47,393 nucleotides of DNA. Source: Candidatus Cloacimonadota bacterium. GTDB taxonomy: Bacteria; Cloacimonadota; Cloacimonadia; Cloacimonadales; Cloacimonadaceae. The notes under the pieces are model-generated. The model was not told the origin of the DNA. It did not search any database and saw only the letters and a list, made by a program, of their open reading frames with translations. The DNA lies in contig JAKQNV010000115.1 of assembly GCA_029565595.1 (NCBI GenBank), forward strand, positions 1 to 47,393, read 5' to 3'. Below, piece after piece: positions 1 through 8,391 of this stretch. Numbering within the stretch: position 1 is the stretch's first letter; each line of letters starts with the position of its first letter. A program made the translations under genes and the position numbers.

Positions 1-3000
1 GGTGTCGGTGGTGCCGGTGGAGTAGAAAACGTAGATCCTGCCGGTATATCCGTAGAACCTGAACCAATCCTGGTCGGTGTCGTTGTGCAGGGTATGGTTT
101 TGGATCTGGTTCGTCATAGTGGGATAGATGAACGTGAATTGGGACGTTGAATTATCCGGCTCGTAAGTATCCGGGGTGGCCGTGTATACGTAGTAGAAAA
201 CATACGCTCCGACACCGTTGTAGCCGCCGTTCCAACTGGTCACTTTCAGTTTGTAGTAGGCGCTGGTCCCGGGAGTATATTGCAGGCTGTAATTGTAGGC
301 GTCCCCGTCGTCGTAGTCGTAATCGATCAGGGTTGTTCCGTCGTCCTGGTACAGGTATATATCGACGTCGGTGTTGCCGGTTGACCAGAAATTGTAGATC
401 CTGCCGGCAGTGCCGTAGAAGCGGTACCAATCCTGGTCGCTGGTGGTGTGGATGGTGTGATTTTGGGATTGCGGGACCGATGTGACAGTGATCGCGTGAT
501 AAGTGGCCGCGGTATCGTCGGGTTCATAACTGTCGGCTTCCGCCCAGTAATAGTAAATGAAGGTGTAGGCTCCCGCGTAATTTGAATTATACGGTATCAC
601 CTTGAGCAGGTAATACGCCGAAGTCGTGGGAGCATAATCCAGCAGGAAATTATTGCCGGCGCCGTCATCGTCGTCCCAATCGATCAGCGTGGTCCCATCG
701 GACTGATACAGATAGATCTTGGTATCCGTATTGCCGGTCGATTCGAAGTGGTAGATGCGGCCCGCGTAGCCGTAGAACCGATACCAATCCTGGTCAGTGC
801 CGTTATGCAGGGTGTGGTCCTGGCTTTGGCTGGTTGGCGTGACCGTCAGGTTGGTGTAATCGGTCGCGGAATCGTCCGGTTCGTAGGCATCCGGATTGGC
901 GCCATAATAATAGTTGAACTCGTAGAAACCCTGGGAAGAACTAAAGCCGTTGATCATCAACTTGTAGTAAGCATTGGCGGTTGGCGAGAAATCCAGCGAG
1001 AAATTGGGATAACCACCGCTGTCGTCATCTGAGCTTATCAGAGTGGTACCGTCGTCCTGATAGAGGTAAACGCGGGTGTCCGTGGCGCCGGAAGTCGTGG
1101 AATAGAAGTGGTAGATCCGGCCTGTATACGCGTAGAACCTTATCCAGTCAGGATCTCCGGACGCGTGGATGGTGCGGTTCTGGGTCTGGACAACTGCTGA
1201 GGGATAGATGTAAGTGAATTGGGTGGCCGAATTGTCCGGCTCGTAGCTGTCCGCCGGCGCGGAATAAGTGTAATAGAACTTGTAGGCGCCGATGCCGAGG
1301 TTATTGCCGTTGTAGCCGTTTACCTTCAGTTTATAATACCCGGTTGTGGTCGGAGTGAATTGCAGGTAGTAATTGTAACCGTCGCCGTCGTCCCAATCGT
1401 AGTCGATCTGGGTGGTACCGTTATCCTGGTAGAGATAAATATCGGTGTCGGTGTTGCCGGTGGACCAGAAGGTGTAGGTTCCGGTGGCGATGCCGTAGAA
1501 GCGGTACCAATCCTGGTCGGTGGTGGTGTGCAGGGTATGGGATTGATAAGTATTATAGCCGCCATAGACGGTGAAGGAAGTGGCTGTGGCCGACGTATCA
1601 TCCGGTTCCCAAGCGTCCGCGTCCTGCCGGTAGTAGTACTCCAGTGTATAAGCTCCGATGGAACCGCCCCAACCGACTACTTTAAGTTTGTAATAGGCGT
1701 TGGCGGTGGGTTCGTTCTCCAGCAGGAAGTTGTTGCCGGCGCCGCTCTGGTCGTCCGAAGCGATCAGCGTGGTGCCGTCGTCGGCGTAGAGGTAGATGAT
1801 GCCGTCGGTGTTGCCGGTCGATTCGAAATGGTAGATCTTGCCGGTATAGCCATAGAACCGGTACCAATCCTGGTCAGTGGTACTGTGCAGGGTGTGGTCC
1901 TGGCTCTGGCTGGTCGGCGTCACGGAAATCGTGGTGAACTGCGCGGAAGAATTGTCAGGCTCGTAACTGTCGGGATCGGCTCCATAGACATAGTAGAAGA
2001 CGTAAGCGCCGACAGATGTGCCGTAGCCGTCCACTTTCAGGAAATAGCTGCCATTGACGGTAGGGGCAAACAGCAGATCGTAATTGTTACCAACGCCGTC
2101 GTCGTCATCCCAGTCCAACTGGGTGGTGCCATCGCTTTGGTAGAGGAAGATCCGCGTGTCCGTGTTTCCTTCGGAGTAGAAGTGGTAGATCCTGCCGGTG
2201 TAGGCATAGAATCCATACCAGTCCTCGTCTGTTTCGCTGTGGATCGTGTGGTCCTGGCTCTGGAGCGTTTGCCATACAGAGATGTAGGTGTAGTCTGCAT
2301 TGGAATCGTCCGGCTCGTAAGCATCGGGATCGGCGCCGTAGCTGTAATTGAACTGGTAGTAGCCTGTCGTTCCGCCGAAACCGACCACTTTCAATTTGTA
2401 ATACGCGTTGGCCGTAAACGCGTATTGGAGGTAGAAGTTGAGGCCGTCGCCATCGTCATCGTCCCATTCCAGCAAGGTGGTTCCGTCGTCCTGATACAGA
2501 TAGATCTGGGTGTCGGTGTTGTAGGTCGAATAGAATGTGTAGTAACGGCCCGTGTAGGCGTAGAACCTGTACCAGTCCTGATCGGTGTTGCTGTGCAGGG
2601 TATGGTCCTGAGTCTGGTTGTACGAGGCGGGCGAAATATAGGTGTAATCTGCGGACGAGTCGTCCGGCTCGTAACTGTCCGACGGGGCTACATAATGGAA
2701 GTAGAAGTAATAGATTCCAATCGCTCCGTAGTAGCCGACCACTTTCAGTTTGTAAAAAGCTGTTGTGGTGGGCGTGTAACTCAACATGTAGTTGTTACCG
2801 TCGCCGCTCTGGTCGTCCGAAGCGATCAGCGTGGTGCCGTTGTCCTCATAGAGATAAATGATGTCGTCGGTGTTGCCGGTGGACCAGAAAGTGTAGGTCA
2901 TGCCGGCAATAGCGTAGAACCTGTACCAATCCTGGTCGCTGCTGTTGTGCAGCGAGTGGATTTGGTAAGCGTCGTAGGTATAGACTGTTATCGACGTATA

Positions 3001-3750
3001 ATCGGATGCGGAATCGTCGGGCTCGTAACCGTCGGGATCCGCGCCGTAACTGTAATACAGTGTGTAAGGACCCACGATCACTCCGCTGGGGCTGTCGATC
3101 CTGAATTTGTAGTAGGCGTTGCTGGTCGGCGTAAACTCCAGCAGGAAGTTGTAGCCGTCGCCGGTGTTGTCATCCGTGTCGATCAGTGTCGTTCCGTCGT
3201 CCTGGTAAAGGTAGATGCGGGTGTTAACGTCGCCGGTTGAGTAAAAGGTGTAGTCACGGCCCGTGTAAGCGTAAAACCTGAACCAATCGACGTCGGCGTT
3301 GGTATGCAGGGTGTGGGCCTGGTTCTGCAGGGTTGCCGTAACGCTGATGAATTGAGCCGTGGCCGCCGTATTGTCAGATTCATAGCTGTCCGCGTTCACG
3401 TAGAGGTAACCAAATCCGTAAGTTCCGGTCGCTCCGGTAACGCTGCCGACCACGATCCTGAAATAAGCGGACGAGGCGGGAGTGTATTGCACAAAGAAGT
3501 TGTTGCCGTCGCCGCTGTTGTCGTCGTTGACCAATATTGTGGTGGCGGCGTCGTTGTAGATGGCGATCGCGGTATCGATGGAACCGCTGGAGGCAAATGA
3601 ATAGATCCGTCCGGCCACGCCGTAAAAGCGGAACCAGTCATAATCCGAAGTCGTGTGCAGGGTGTGGACCTGCGTTTGCAGATTGGCTGTGACAGTTATC
3701 GCCTGCGCCGTGGCGGCGGTGTTGTCCGGCTCGTAAGCGTCCGGATCGAC
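1..3750 (-). repeat. Eleven tandem PPC-like coding repeats, about 355 bp each
   Basis: Repeat starts (the codon for D of DxYEPD, high coordinate) fall near 3741, 3390, 3036, 2680, 2325, 1971, 1611, 1251, 891, 531 and 171, a period of 351-360 bp. Ten units are complete and the eleventh is truncated by the window edge. Individual units keep the HTLH, DWYRFY, GNTD, YQDDGTTLI and DDGDG blocks but differ at many positions. The array is therefore old or diversifying rather than freshly duplicated. Confidence 0.85.
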
Positions 3751-4560
3751 CAGCGGTCCCTTGTCGGGAACCAAGCCAAAAGGATCCGTTTCGTCTCCGA
3801 TCTTGCCAGCCTTTTTTTCCAAGTTCACCGGAACGGCTGGCTCCATAACGGGAAGAACCTCTTTCGGCTCGTTGCGGTCGGTAATCTTGAAGAACCGGCT
3901 GGGATCCATCTGCACGCCCGCGGGATTTTCCTCCTTGGGCTCGTTTTTGTCGGTGATCTTGAAGAACCGGCTGGGATCCATCACCGCGCCGGGCGCATCG
4001 TCTTCCCGGGGTTCGGTGCCGGTCGCGAATTTGGGTACGAGAGTGGGCAATTCCCTGTTCCCGGCTTGCAGATCGGGCTTGGGTTCGATCTTATCAGATT
4101 TGGGGGGCAGGATTTGCGGAGTGGATTCCACCGGGAGTGGATTGGCCTCTTTGGGCTCGTTTTTGTCGGTGATCTTGAAAAAGTCGTTGGGATTCATGTC
4201 CACGGGAAGGGGATCGCCCCCTCTGGGCTCATTTTTGTCGACGATTTTGAAGAAATCGGCCGGATTCATGTCCAACGGAGTGGGATTGGCTTCCTTGGGC
4301 TCATTCTTATCGACTATTTGGGGCAGATCCTTGGGATCGACCGGAACCGGGTTGGGATCTTCCAGAAACGGTTTTTCAGGCGCAGTGACCTGAGAAGGGG
4401 AGGAGGATTCCGGAACATTTTGCTCAACCGCTGACGCGGGAATGACAATGTCGCTGACCGGAGCTTTGTCCGGGCCGGACACTGAGCGTACGAGGATGTC
4501 CGCAGCGCTGAAAGGGATAAGCAGCAGACAAAACATGAAGATAACTAGGCCTTTGTACAT
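1..4560 (-). CDS. Giant secreted PPC-like repeat protein (C-terminus beyond window)
   Basis: A single open frame runs without a stop from an ATG at 4560 to the left edge, giving at least 1520 residues. The start is set by AAGGAG five to eight bases upstream. Residues 1-20 (MYKGLVIFMF...) form a signal peptide, so the product is exported. Residues 21 to about 273 are a Pro/Asp/Glu-rich linker with short KITDKNEPKE-type repeats. From residue 274 there are eleven repeats of 117-120 residues, the last cut by the edge. Each begins DxYEPDDS, continues HTLHxxxDxDWYRFY, xGRIYxFxSTGNTD, IYLYQDDGTTLI and DDDxGDGxN, and ends YYKLKVxGYxxxxGxY. This is the pattern of PPC (bacterial pre-peptidase C-terminal) domains, which are extracellular beta-sandwiches, often calcium-binding. 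No catalytic domain is visible in the part present. Repeats are rich in Tyr, Asp and Thr. It is probably a surface or matrix protein; the missing C-terminus should show a sorting or anchoring signal. Confidence 0.85.
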   Translation of the reverse strand, partial: MYKGLVIFMFCLLLIPFSAADILVRSVSGPDKAPVSDIVIPASAVEQNVPESSSPSQVTAPEKPFLEDPNPVPVDPKDLPQIVDKNEPKEANPTPLDMNPADFFKIVDKNEPRGGDPLPVDMNPNDFFKITDKNEPKEANPLPVESTPQILPPKSDKIEPKPDLQAGNRELPTLVPKFATGTEPREDDAPGAVMDPSRFFKITDKNEPKEENPAGVQMDPSRFFKITDRNEPKEVLPVMEPAVPVNLEKKAGKIGDETDPFGLVPDKGPLVDPDAYEPDNTAATAQAITVTANLQTQVHTLHTTSDYDWFRFYGVAGRIYSFASSGSIDTAIAIYNDAATTILVNDDNSGDGNNFFVQYTPASSAYFRIVVGSVTGATGTYGFGYLYVNADSYESDNTAATAQFISVTATLQNQAHTLHTNADVDWFRFYAYTGRDYTFYSTGDVNTRIYLYQDDGTTLIDTDDNTGDGYNFLLEFTPTSNAYYKFRIDSPSGVIVGPYTLYYSYGADPDGYEPDDSASDYTSITVYTYDAYQIHSLHNSSDQDWYRFYAIAGMTYTFWSTGNTDDIIYLYEDNGTTLIASDDQSGDGNNYMLSYTPTTTAFYKLKVVGYYGAIGIYYFYFHYVAPSDSYEPDDSSADYTYISPASYNQTQDHTLHSNTDQDWYRFYAYTGRYYTFYSTYNTDTQIYLYQDDGTTLLEWDDDDGDGLNFYLQYAFTANAYYKLKVVGFGGTTGYYQFNYSYGADPDAYEPDDSNADYTYISVWQTLQSQDHTIHSETDEDWYGFYAYTGRIYHFYSEGNTDTRIFLYQSDGTTQLDWDDDDGVGNNYDLLFAPTVNGSYFLKVDGYGTSVGAYVFYYVYGADPDSYEPDNSSAQFTTISVTPTSQSQDHTLHSTTDQDWYRFYGYTGKIYHFESTGNTDGIIYLYADDGTTLIASDDQSGAGNNFLLENEPTANAYYKLKVVGWGGSIGAYTLEYYYRQDADAWEPDDTSATATSFTVYGGYNTYQSHTLHTTTDQDWYRFYGIATGTYTFWSTGNTDTDIYLYQDNGTTQIDYDWDDGDGYNYYLQFTPTTTGYYKLKVNGYNGNNLGIGAYKFYYTYSAPADSYEPDNSATQFTYIYPSAVVQTQNRTIHASGDPDWIRFYAYTGRIYHFYSTTSGATDTRVYLYQDDGTTLISSDDDSGGYPNFSLDFSPTANAYYKLMINGFSSSQGFYEFNYYYGANPDAYEPDDSATDYTNLTVTPTSQSQDHTLHNGTDQDWYRFYGYAGRIYHFESTGNTDTKIYLYQSDGTTLIDWDDDDGAGNNFLLDYAPTTSAYYLLKVIPYNSNYAGAYTFIYYYWAEADSYEPDDTAATYHAITVTSVPQSQNHTIHTTSDQDWYRFYGTAGRIYNFWSTGNTDVDIYLYQDDGTTLIDYDYDDGDAYNYSLQYTPGTSAYYKLKVTSWNGGYNGVGAYVFYYVYTATPDTYEPDNSTSQFTFIYPTMTNQIQNHTLHNDTDQDWFRFYGYTGRIYVFYSTGTTDT
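3863..4342 (-). repeat. Short linker repeats with core FFKITDKNEPKE
   Basis: Within the linker of the giant protein, a motif of about 17 residues occurs five times on the minus strand: 4342-4289 (degenerate, LPQIVDKNEPKE), 4269-4224 (MNPADFFKIVDKNEP), 4198-4151 (MNPNDFFKITDKNEP), 3982-3936 and 3909-3863 (both MDPSRFFKIT...NEPKE). Spacers carry NPLPV-type Pro-rich text. I do not recognise this motif. It looks like a flexible spacer or a repeated binding peptide placed between signal peptide and PPC array. Confidence 0.7.
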
Positions 4561-5042
4561 ACGGAACTCCTTAATAAATTGTGTTTCCTAACCATTTTCT
4601 TGGTTGAAGACACTTAAAAAATACGCAAATTTTATTCCCGCGCCAATGAATTCTCCAATAAGGTAAGATTTAAGGCGATACGCCATTCACCCAATAATAC
4701 CGGGATGGAATTTTCCCTGCCAATGTTATTTTGGACAGGTGGCAACAACATATCTGATCCCCCTGCCGGACAGTGAATTGAAAGTATTGTTCCGCTGGCA
4801 GCGGTTATGTTAAGCCTCTTCACATAATGTCAAACTTATTTACACAGTCTGCATTGCCAAAATCCAATGTGATGCAAAGAAGGCATCGGGGGGATCGTGA
4901 CGTGGGAGATTCTGCTTGACAGACAAGGGCTTAAGGAAAAATGGAAAAGCAATATGGATTCAGTCTGGAAAAGGATTCCGGCTTCCCGTAAGGGTTTTTG
5001 GCCTTTTCCGGAAAGGACTTCAGACATACGTAAGGAGTGTTG
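4561..5042. other. Divergent intergenic region upstream of the giant repeat gene and yggS
   Basis: The 482 bp separate two divergent genes, so they must hold promoters for both. No RNA gene or convincing protein gene is seen; short open frames here lack ribosome binding sites. The leftward gene has AAGGAG at its start and the rightward gene has AAGGAG at 5032-5037. A TTGACA occurs on each strand, minus 4833-4828 and plus 4916-4921, but -10 matches are weak. Confidence 0.5.
4805..4833 (-). promoter_or_regulatory. Candidate sigma70-type promoter for the giant repeat gene
   Basis: On the minus strand, a perfect TTGACA (4833-4828) is followed after 17 bases by ACATAA (4810-4805). It would leave a leader of about 240 bases before the ATG at 4560. 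The -10 match is poor, so this is tentative. Confidence 0.25.
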
Positions 5043-5753
5043 ATGCCCCCAATTGAGGACAACATCAGACGAGTGCAGGATAAAATTGCCGAACGGCTGG
5101 ACCGGCTGGGCCGGGCGGCCGACTCTGTAACCTTGATCGCCGTGACCAAGACCCATCCGGTGGAGGCGGTGGAAGCCGCTTTACGCGCCGGAATAGCGCA
5201 CATCGGTGAAAACAAGGTCCAGGAAGCCCTGCGCAAGATCCCCCTGCTGAGGGTTCCTTACGAGGGATTCCATTTCATCGGGCACCTGCAATCCAACAAG
5301 ATCAACAACCTGCTGACCCTGAAGCCGCTCCTGATCCAATCCATCGACAGCCTCTACATCGCGCGGGAACTGAATAACTCGCTGGGCCGCAAGAATCTGA
5401 CGCAGGATATCCTGGTCCAGGTCAACACCACGGCCGAAACCACAAAGAGCGGTGTCAGTTTCGAAAACGCCGCTGAGATGGTCTGGCAGATCGCCGCGCT
5501 GCCCTGTCTGCGCATCCGGGGTCTGATGACAATTGGGCTGATGAGCATCGATCCCGAACGCACCCGGCCCTATTTTTCCCAATTGCGGGAGTTAGGAGAA
5601 AAGATCGAAAAACAAGGAATTCCGGGAGTCAAAATGGAATATCTGTCCATGGGCATGAGTGACGATTACCTGGTGGCGCTGGAAGAGGGATCGAACATGC
5701 TGCGCCTGGGTTCGGCGCTGTTCGGGGCCCGCGAATACGGAGGCCGGCAATGA
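5043..5753 (+). CDS. yggS: YggS/PLPBP family pyridoxal-phosphate homeostasis protein
   Basis: The 236-residue protein belongs to the YggS/PROSC family, a single-domain TIM-barrel that binds pyridoxal 5'-phosphate and buffers its supply; no catalytic reaction is firmly known for it. The PLP lysine is K36 in LIAVTKTHP, at the family's usual position. GENKVQEA, FHFIGHLQSNK and the C-terminal LSMGMSDDY...LRLGSALFG are all family signatures. GTG and TTG codons lie just upstream in frame, but AAGGAG at 5032-5037 sits five bases before the ATG at 5043, which fixes the start. It opens a tightly packed run to 13608. Its stop overlaps the next start by four bases (ATGA). Confidence 0.93.
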   Translation: MPPIEDNIRRVQDKIAERLDRLGRAADSVTLIAVTKTHPVEAVEAALRAGIAHIGENKVQEALRKIPLLRVPYEGFHFIGHLQSNKINNLLTLKPLLIQSIDSLYIARELNNSLGRKNLTQDILVQVNTTAETTKSGVSFENAAEMVWQIAALPCLRIRGLMTIGLMSIDPERTRPYFSQLRELGEKIEKQGIPGVKMEYLSMGMSDDYLVALEEGSNMLRLGSALFGAREYGGRQ

Positions 5754-6394
5754 TCTACCTGATCATGTTTTTGATAGCCGTGGCGGCATATTTCTACGGC
5801 TGTTTCTCCACCGCCAAAATGGTGGCCAAGACCTTCCGCTCGCTCAATATCTACAAAGTGGGCACCGGCCTGGCGGACACGGAAAATATTTATGCCCACG
5901 TCAGCCGACTGCTGGGTGTGCTGGTGGGCCTGCTGGACATTCTTAAGGCCCTGCTGTTTTTACTGGTCACAGAACTGCTGCTCCGCCTGCTGGCCCGTTC
6001 GGGCGCTGTCCCCGGCTCAGAACTGCTTTACAGTAAAAACATTATGCTCATCTACGGACTGGCCATGCTGATCGGCCATTGTCTCCCAGTGACGCATCGT
6101 TTCCGTGGCGGCCGGGGGATCTTCACCTACACCGGTTTTTTGCTTTATTTCGCGCCCTGGCCGATGTTGATAGCTTTGCTGGTTGCCTGGCTTATCATCA
6201 TGATCTGGAAGCAGATCCGCTTCGCGCAATACGTGATCGTGATCCTGCCCGTGCTGCTGACGCATGTCTTTTACACCTTCATACCCTTGTTTCGCAAGGA
6301 ATTGCCGCCCTATTTCGTGGCCATCATCTGGGGCGTCGCGATCATGATGGGCGCGCTCAACTTCATCGTTTCCAAGAAATTGGGCGAGTTCTGA
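5750..6394 (+). CDS. Divergent PlsY-like glycerol-3-phosphate acyltransferase
   Basis: A 214-residue membrane protein with several hydrophobic segments. The order of motifs matches PlsY, which transfers acyl groups from acyl-phosphate to glycerol 3-phosphate in phospholipid synthesis. An N-terminal GCFSTAKMVAK replaces the usual GSIPTAYL. GTGLADTENIY replaces the GSGNPGATN block, LLDILKALL the D-x-x-KG block, and GHCLPVTHRFRGGRG matches the GH..P....F.GGKG block. Several normally invariant residues differ, notably in the second block. Altered substrate use or loss of activity is therefore possible, and another bona fide plsY may exist elsewhere. The start overlaps yggS by four bases. The next gene, a PAP2 phosphatase, supports a lipid role. 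Confidence 0.65.
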   Translation: MIYLIMFLIAVAAYFYGCFSTAKMVAKTFRSLNIYKVGTGLADTENIYAHVSRLLGVLVGLLDILKALLFLLVTELLLRLLARSGAVPGSELLYSKNIMLIYGLAMLIGHCLPVTHRFRGGRGIFTYTGFLLYFAPWPMLIALLVAWLIIMIWKQIRFAQYVIVILPVLLTHVFYTFIPLFRKELPPYFVAIIWGVAIMMGALNFIVSKKLGEF

Positions 6395-6397
6395 CCA

Positions 6398-7351
6398 ATG
6401 GCGGAACAGCTGGCAGCCACCACCGCGAAACGGGTAAAGAGCACGGAAGCCTCTCTGGCGCGGCCTTTTCTGGGCAGCATCGACATCATCACCCTGGCCT
6501 ATTGCGGCTGGATCGTGCTCTACATGCTGGCCGGAATCGCCATCGGACGTGCCGTAAACTGGCAATTCCACCTGCCGCGCTATCTCAGCATTATCACCGG
6601 AGTGCTTCTATTGGCTTGGTGCGAGCGCTATCTGGCGGCGAAAATGCCGGATCGGCTGGCTGGCGCTCTCAGCTTTCTGCGCGGTATATATCCGGTCATT
6701 CTGTTCGCGTATTTCTATACCTCGCTCAAGTGTGTCAGCCGCATCATCTTCCCGCATTGGCTGGATCCGTATTTCATGAGGATCGACCACGCGATCTTCG
6801 GTTATTATCCCTCTCTCGTCTGGGGCATGAAATACGACACCATGTTCTGGCAGGAGTTCTTTCATTTCTCCTATTTTTGCTATTACCCGATGATCGGCGG
6901 CTTGCCAACCTACCTTTATTTCAAGAACAAAGCGGCCTTCCGCGAACTGATCTTCAACCTGGCCTTTGTATTCTATTGCTGTTATACGTTTTACAGCCTG
7001 GTGCCCGTGATCGGCGGCAGGTATATTTCCGAAGCCTACCACCTTGCCCACGCTTACAGAATGGGGCCGTTCACCCATATCATGGCCTACATCTACAACC
7101 ACAGCGGGCATTGGGGCGGCGCCTTTCCCAGTTCGCACATCGCCATCACGCTGGTATTGACCGTCGCGGCGCTCAAATACGTCCGCAAGTGGGGCTACGT
7201 GTTTTGCGTGGTCTCCCTCTTCCTTTCGATCGCCACTGTGTTCTGCCACTACCATTGGTTCATCGACGCCGTGGCTGGCGTCCTGACCGGTGTTTTGGGC
7301 TATTTTGCCGGAAACTTCGTCCGCCTCAAACTGCAAAAAGGGACTCCATGA
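6398..7351 (+). CDS. PAP2-superfamily membrane phosphatase
   Basis: A 317-residue polytopic membrane protein with two clear PAP2 active-site blocks: GGAFPSSHIAIT (about residues 240-252, the PSGH block with Ser for Gly) and a late block SxxTVFCHYHWFIDAVAG (about 278-294) with the catalytic His and the Asp. Family members remove phosphate from lipids such as phosphatidate or undecaprenyl pyrophosphate, or exchange lipid head groups as in inositol-phosphorylceramide synthases. The large membrane domain before the motifs resembles that latter branch. Substrate cannot be told from sequence. It starts three bases after the PlsY-like gene and its stop overlaps the next start (ATGA), so the two lipid genes are surely co-transcribed. 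Confidence 0.8.
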   Translation: MAEQLAATTAKRVKSTEASLARPFLGSIDIITLAYCGWIVLYMLAGIAIGRAVNWQFHLPRYLSIITGVLLLAWCERYLAAKMPDRLAGALSFLRGIYPVILFAYFYTSLKCVSRIIFPHWLDPYFMRIDHAIFGYYPSLVWGMKYDTMFWQEFFHFSYFCYYPMIGGLPTYLYFKNKAAFRELIFNLAFVFYCCYTFYSLVPVIGGRYISEAYHLAHAYRMGPFTHIMAYIYNHSGHWGGAFPSSHIAITLVLTVAALKYVRKWGYVFCVVSLFLSIATVFCHYHWFIDAVAGVLTGVLGYFAGNFVRLKLQKGTP

Positions 7352-8388
7352 AAAGACTTTTCCCGTTACTGCTTCTGGCTTTGGTGCTGCCGCTGGCCGC
7401 GCAGCAGCCACCGCTGCCCATCACCTCCTACGATTACGCCACTCCCGAAAACAATGTTTCGCCGATCGCCATTGGCATGGGCGCCCTCAACCTCACCTAC
7501 AAGGGCGATTTTTACGGTAACTACTCCAATCCGGCCCTGGTCAGCGACAACGAATACAGCGTGCTGCTGGCTTCCTTCCGCTTGAAGGACAACGACAGAC
7601 TGAGTTTCTGGGAAGCTTCGCGGATCAGCAACGCCCTGCGGCCCAAGCAGTTCAAGTATTTCACCTTGCTGACAAACAAAACCGCCTGGACCTACCAGCC
7701 CGTGTCCAGCGTGCATATCAGCGAGATCACCGCCGCCGACAGCTTCCGCTACCATGACTTTCAGCTGGACAAAATGCAGGTCACGCTGGCCGCGCAAGAC
7801 AAATCCTGGTATCCGATCGGCTTCGGTCTCAACGTCAAATACCTCGCCGGACGGCTGGTTTACCTTTTGGAGCACAGGATGGGTAACAGCCTGATCCGCG
7901 ACGCCTTTATCGACGACAAGGTGAAGGGCTTTTCCACCGATGTCGGAGCCACTCTGGAGACCGGCAGTTTCAAGTTCGGCCTCACGGGCTACGACGTTTT
8001 CTCACGGCTGTATTGGGAAAACTACGCGTCCGTACCAATCCAGCGGCGTGCCGCCCTGCAAGCCCAATACGCGACGGACAACTTGCTCCTGAGCGCCGGG
8101 GTGCAGGGCAAACTTGCCAAGACCACCGATTCCACCATCCACTTGGGCTTTCAATATCTGTGGAATTGGGAAGGCGGCAGTTCCCCTTCCGGAGAGCCCG
8201 CGCAGCAGGGAGCAGTCGTCAGGCTGGGCCTGTACAGCCATGATTTCTACGGCTCCGACAACATCAATTACACCTTTGGCACTGGCTACAACTACAACCT
8301 GTTCCGTTTCGACTTTTCCCTCAACAACAGAGGGATGAGGCTCAAGGACAGCGAATATCTCTTTTCCCTGGGAGTGGGTTTGCCCTAA
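7348..8388 (+). CDS. PorV/PorQ-like outer membrane beta-barrel protein
   Basis: The 346-residue protein starts at ATG 7348, overlapping the PAP2 stop. The frame stays open further upstream but that part is inside other genes. Residues 1-18 (MKRLFPLLLLALVLPLAAQ) are a signal peptide. The mature N-terminus with ISPIAIGMG-like and GNYSNPALVS text, followed by alternating aromatic and polar strands and a terminal strand FSLGVGLP, is the pattern of PorV/PorQ (UPF0164-like) barrels. In Bacteroidota such proteins act as outer-membrane partners of type IX secretion. I cannot say which substrate or partner applies here. The deiminase with a sorting-like tail at 34344-37052 is a plausible client system. 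Confidence 0.6.
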   Translation: MKRLFPLLLLALVLPLAAQQPPLPITSYDYATPENNVSPIAIGMGALNLTYKGDFYGNYSNPALVSDNEYSVLLASFRLKDNDRLSFWEASRISNALRPKQFKYFTLLTNKTAWTYQPVSSVHISEITAADSFRYHDFQLDKMQVTLAAQDKSWYPIGFGLNVKYLAGRLVYLLEHRMGNSLIRDAFIDDKVKGFSTDVGATLETGSFKFGLTGYDVFSRLYWENYASVPIQRRAALQAQYATDNLLLSAGVQGKLAKTTDSTIHLGFQYLWNWEGGSSPSGEPAQQGAVVRLGLYSHDFYGSDNINYTFGTGYNYNLFRFDFSLNNRGMRLKDSEYLFSLGVGLP

Positions 8389-8391
8389 GTT

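Noticed and set aside
1219-3240. A 673-codon open frame on the plus strand
   Set aside because: It is antisense to the PPC repeats. Its Val/Ile/Gly-rich periodic translation just mirrors the repeat array, and it has no ribosome binding site.
4632-4823. A 63-codon minus-strand frame upstream of the giant repeat gene
   Set aside because: GTG start without ribosome binding site and no coding-like composition.
6079-7347. Upstream extension of the barrel-protein frame to 6079
   Set aside because: The extension translates to His/Arg-rich nonsense inside the PlsY-like and PAP2 genes; the signal peptide begins at 7348.
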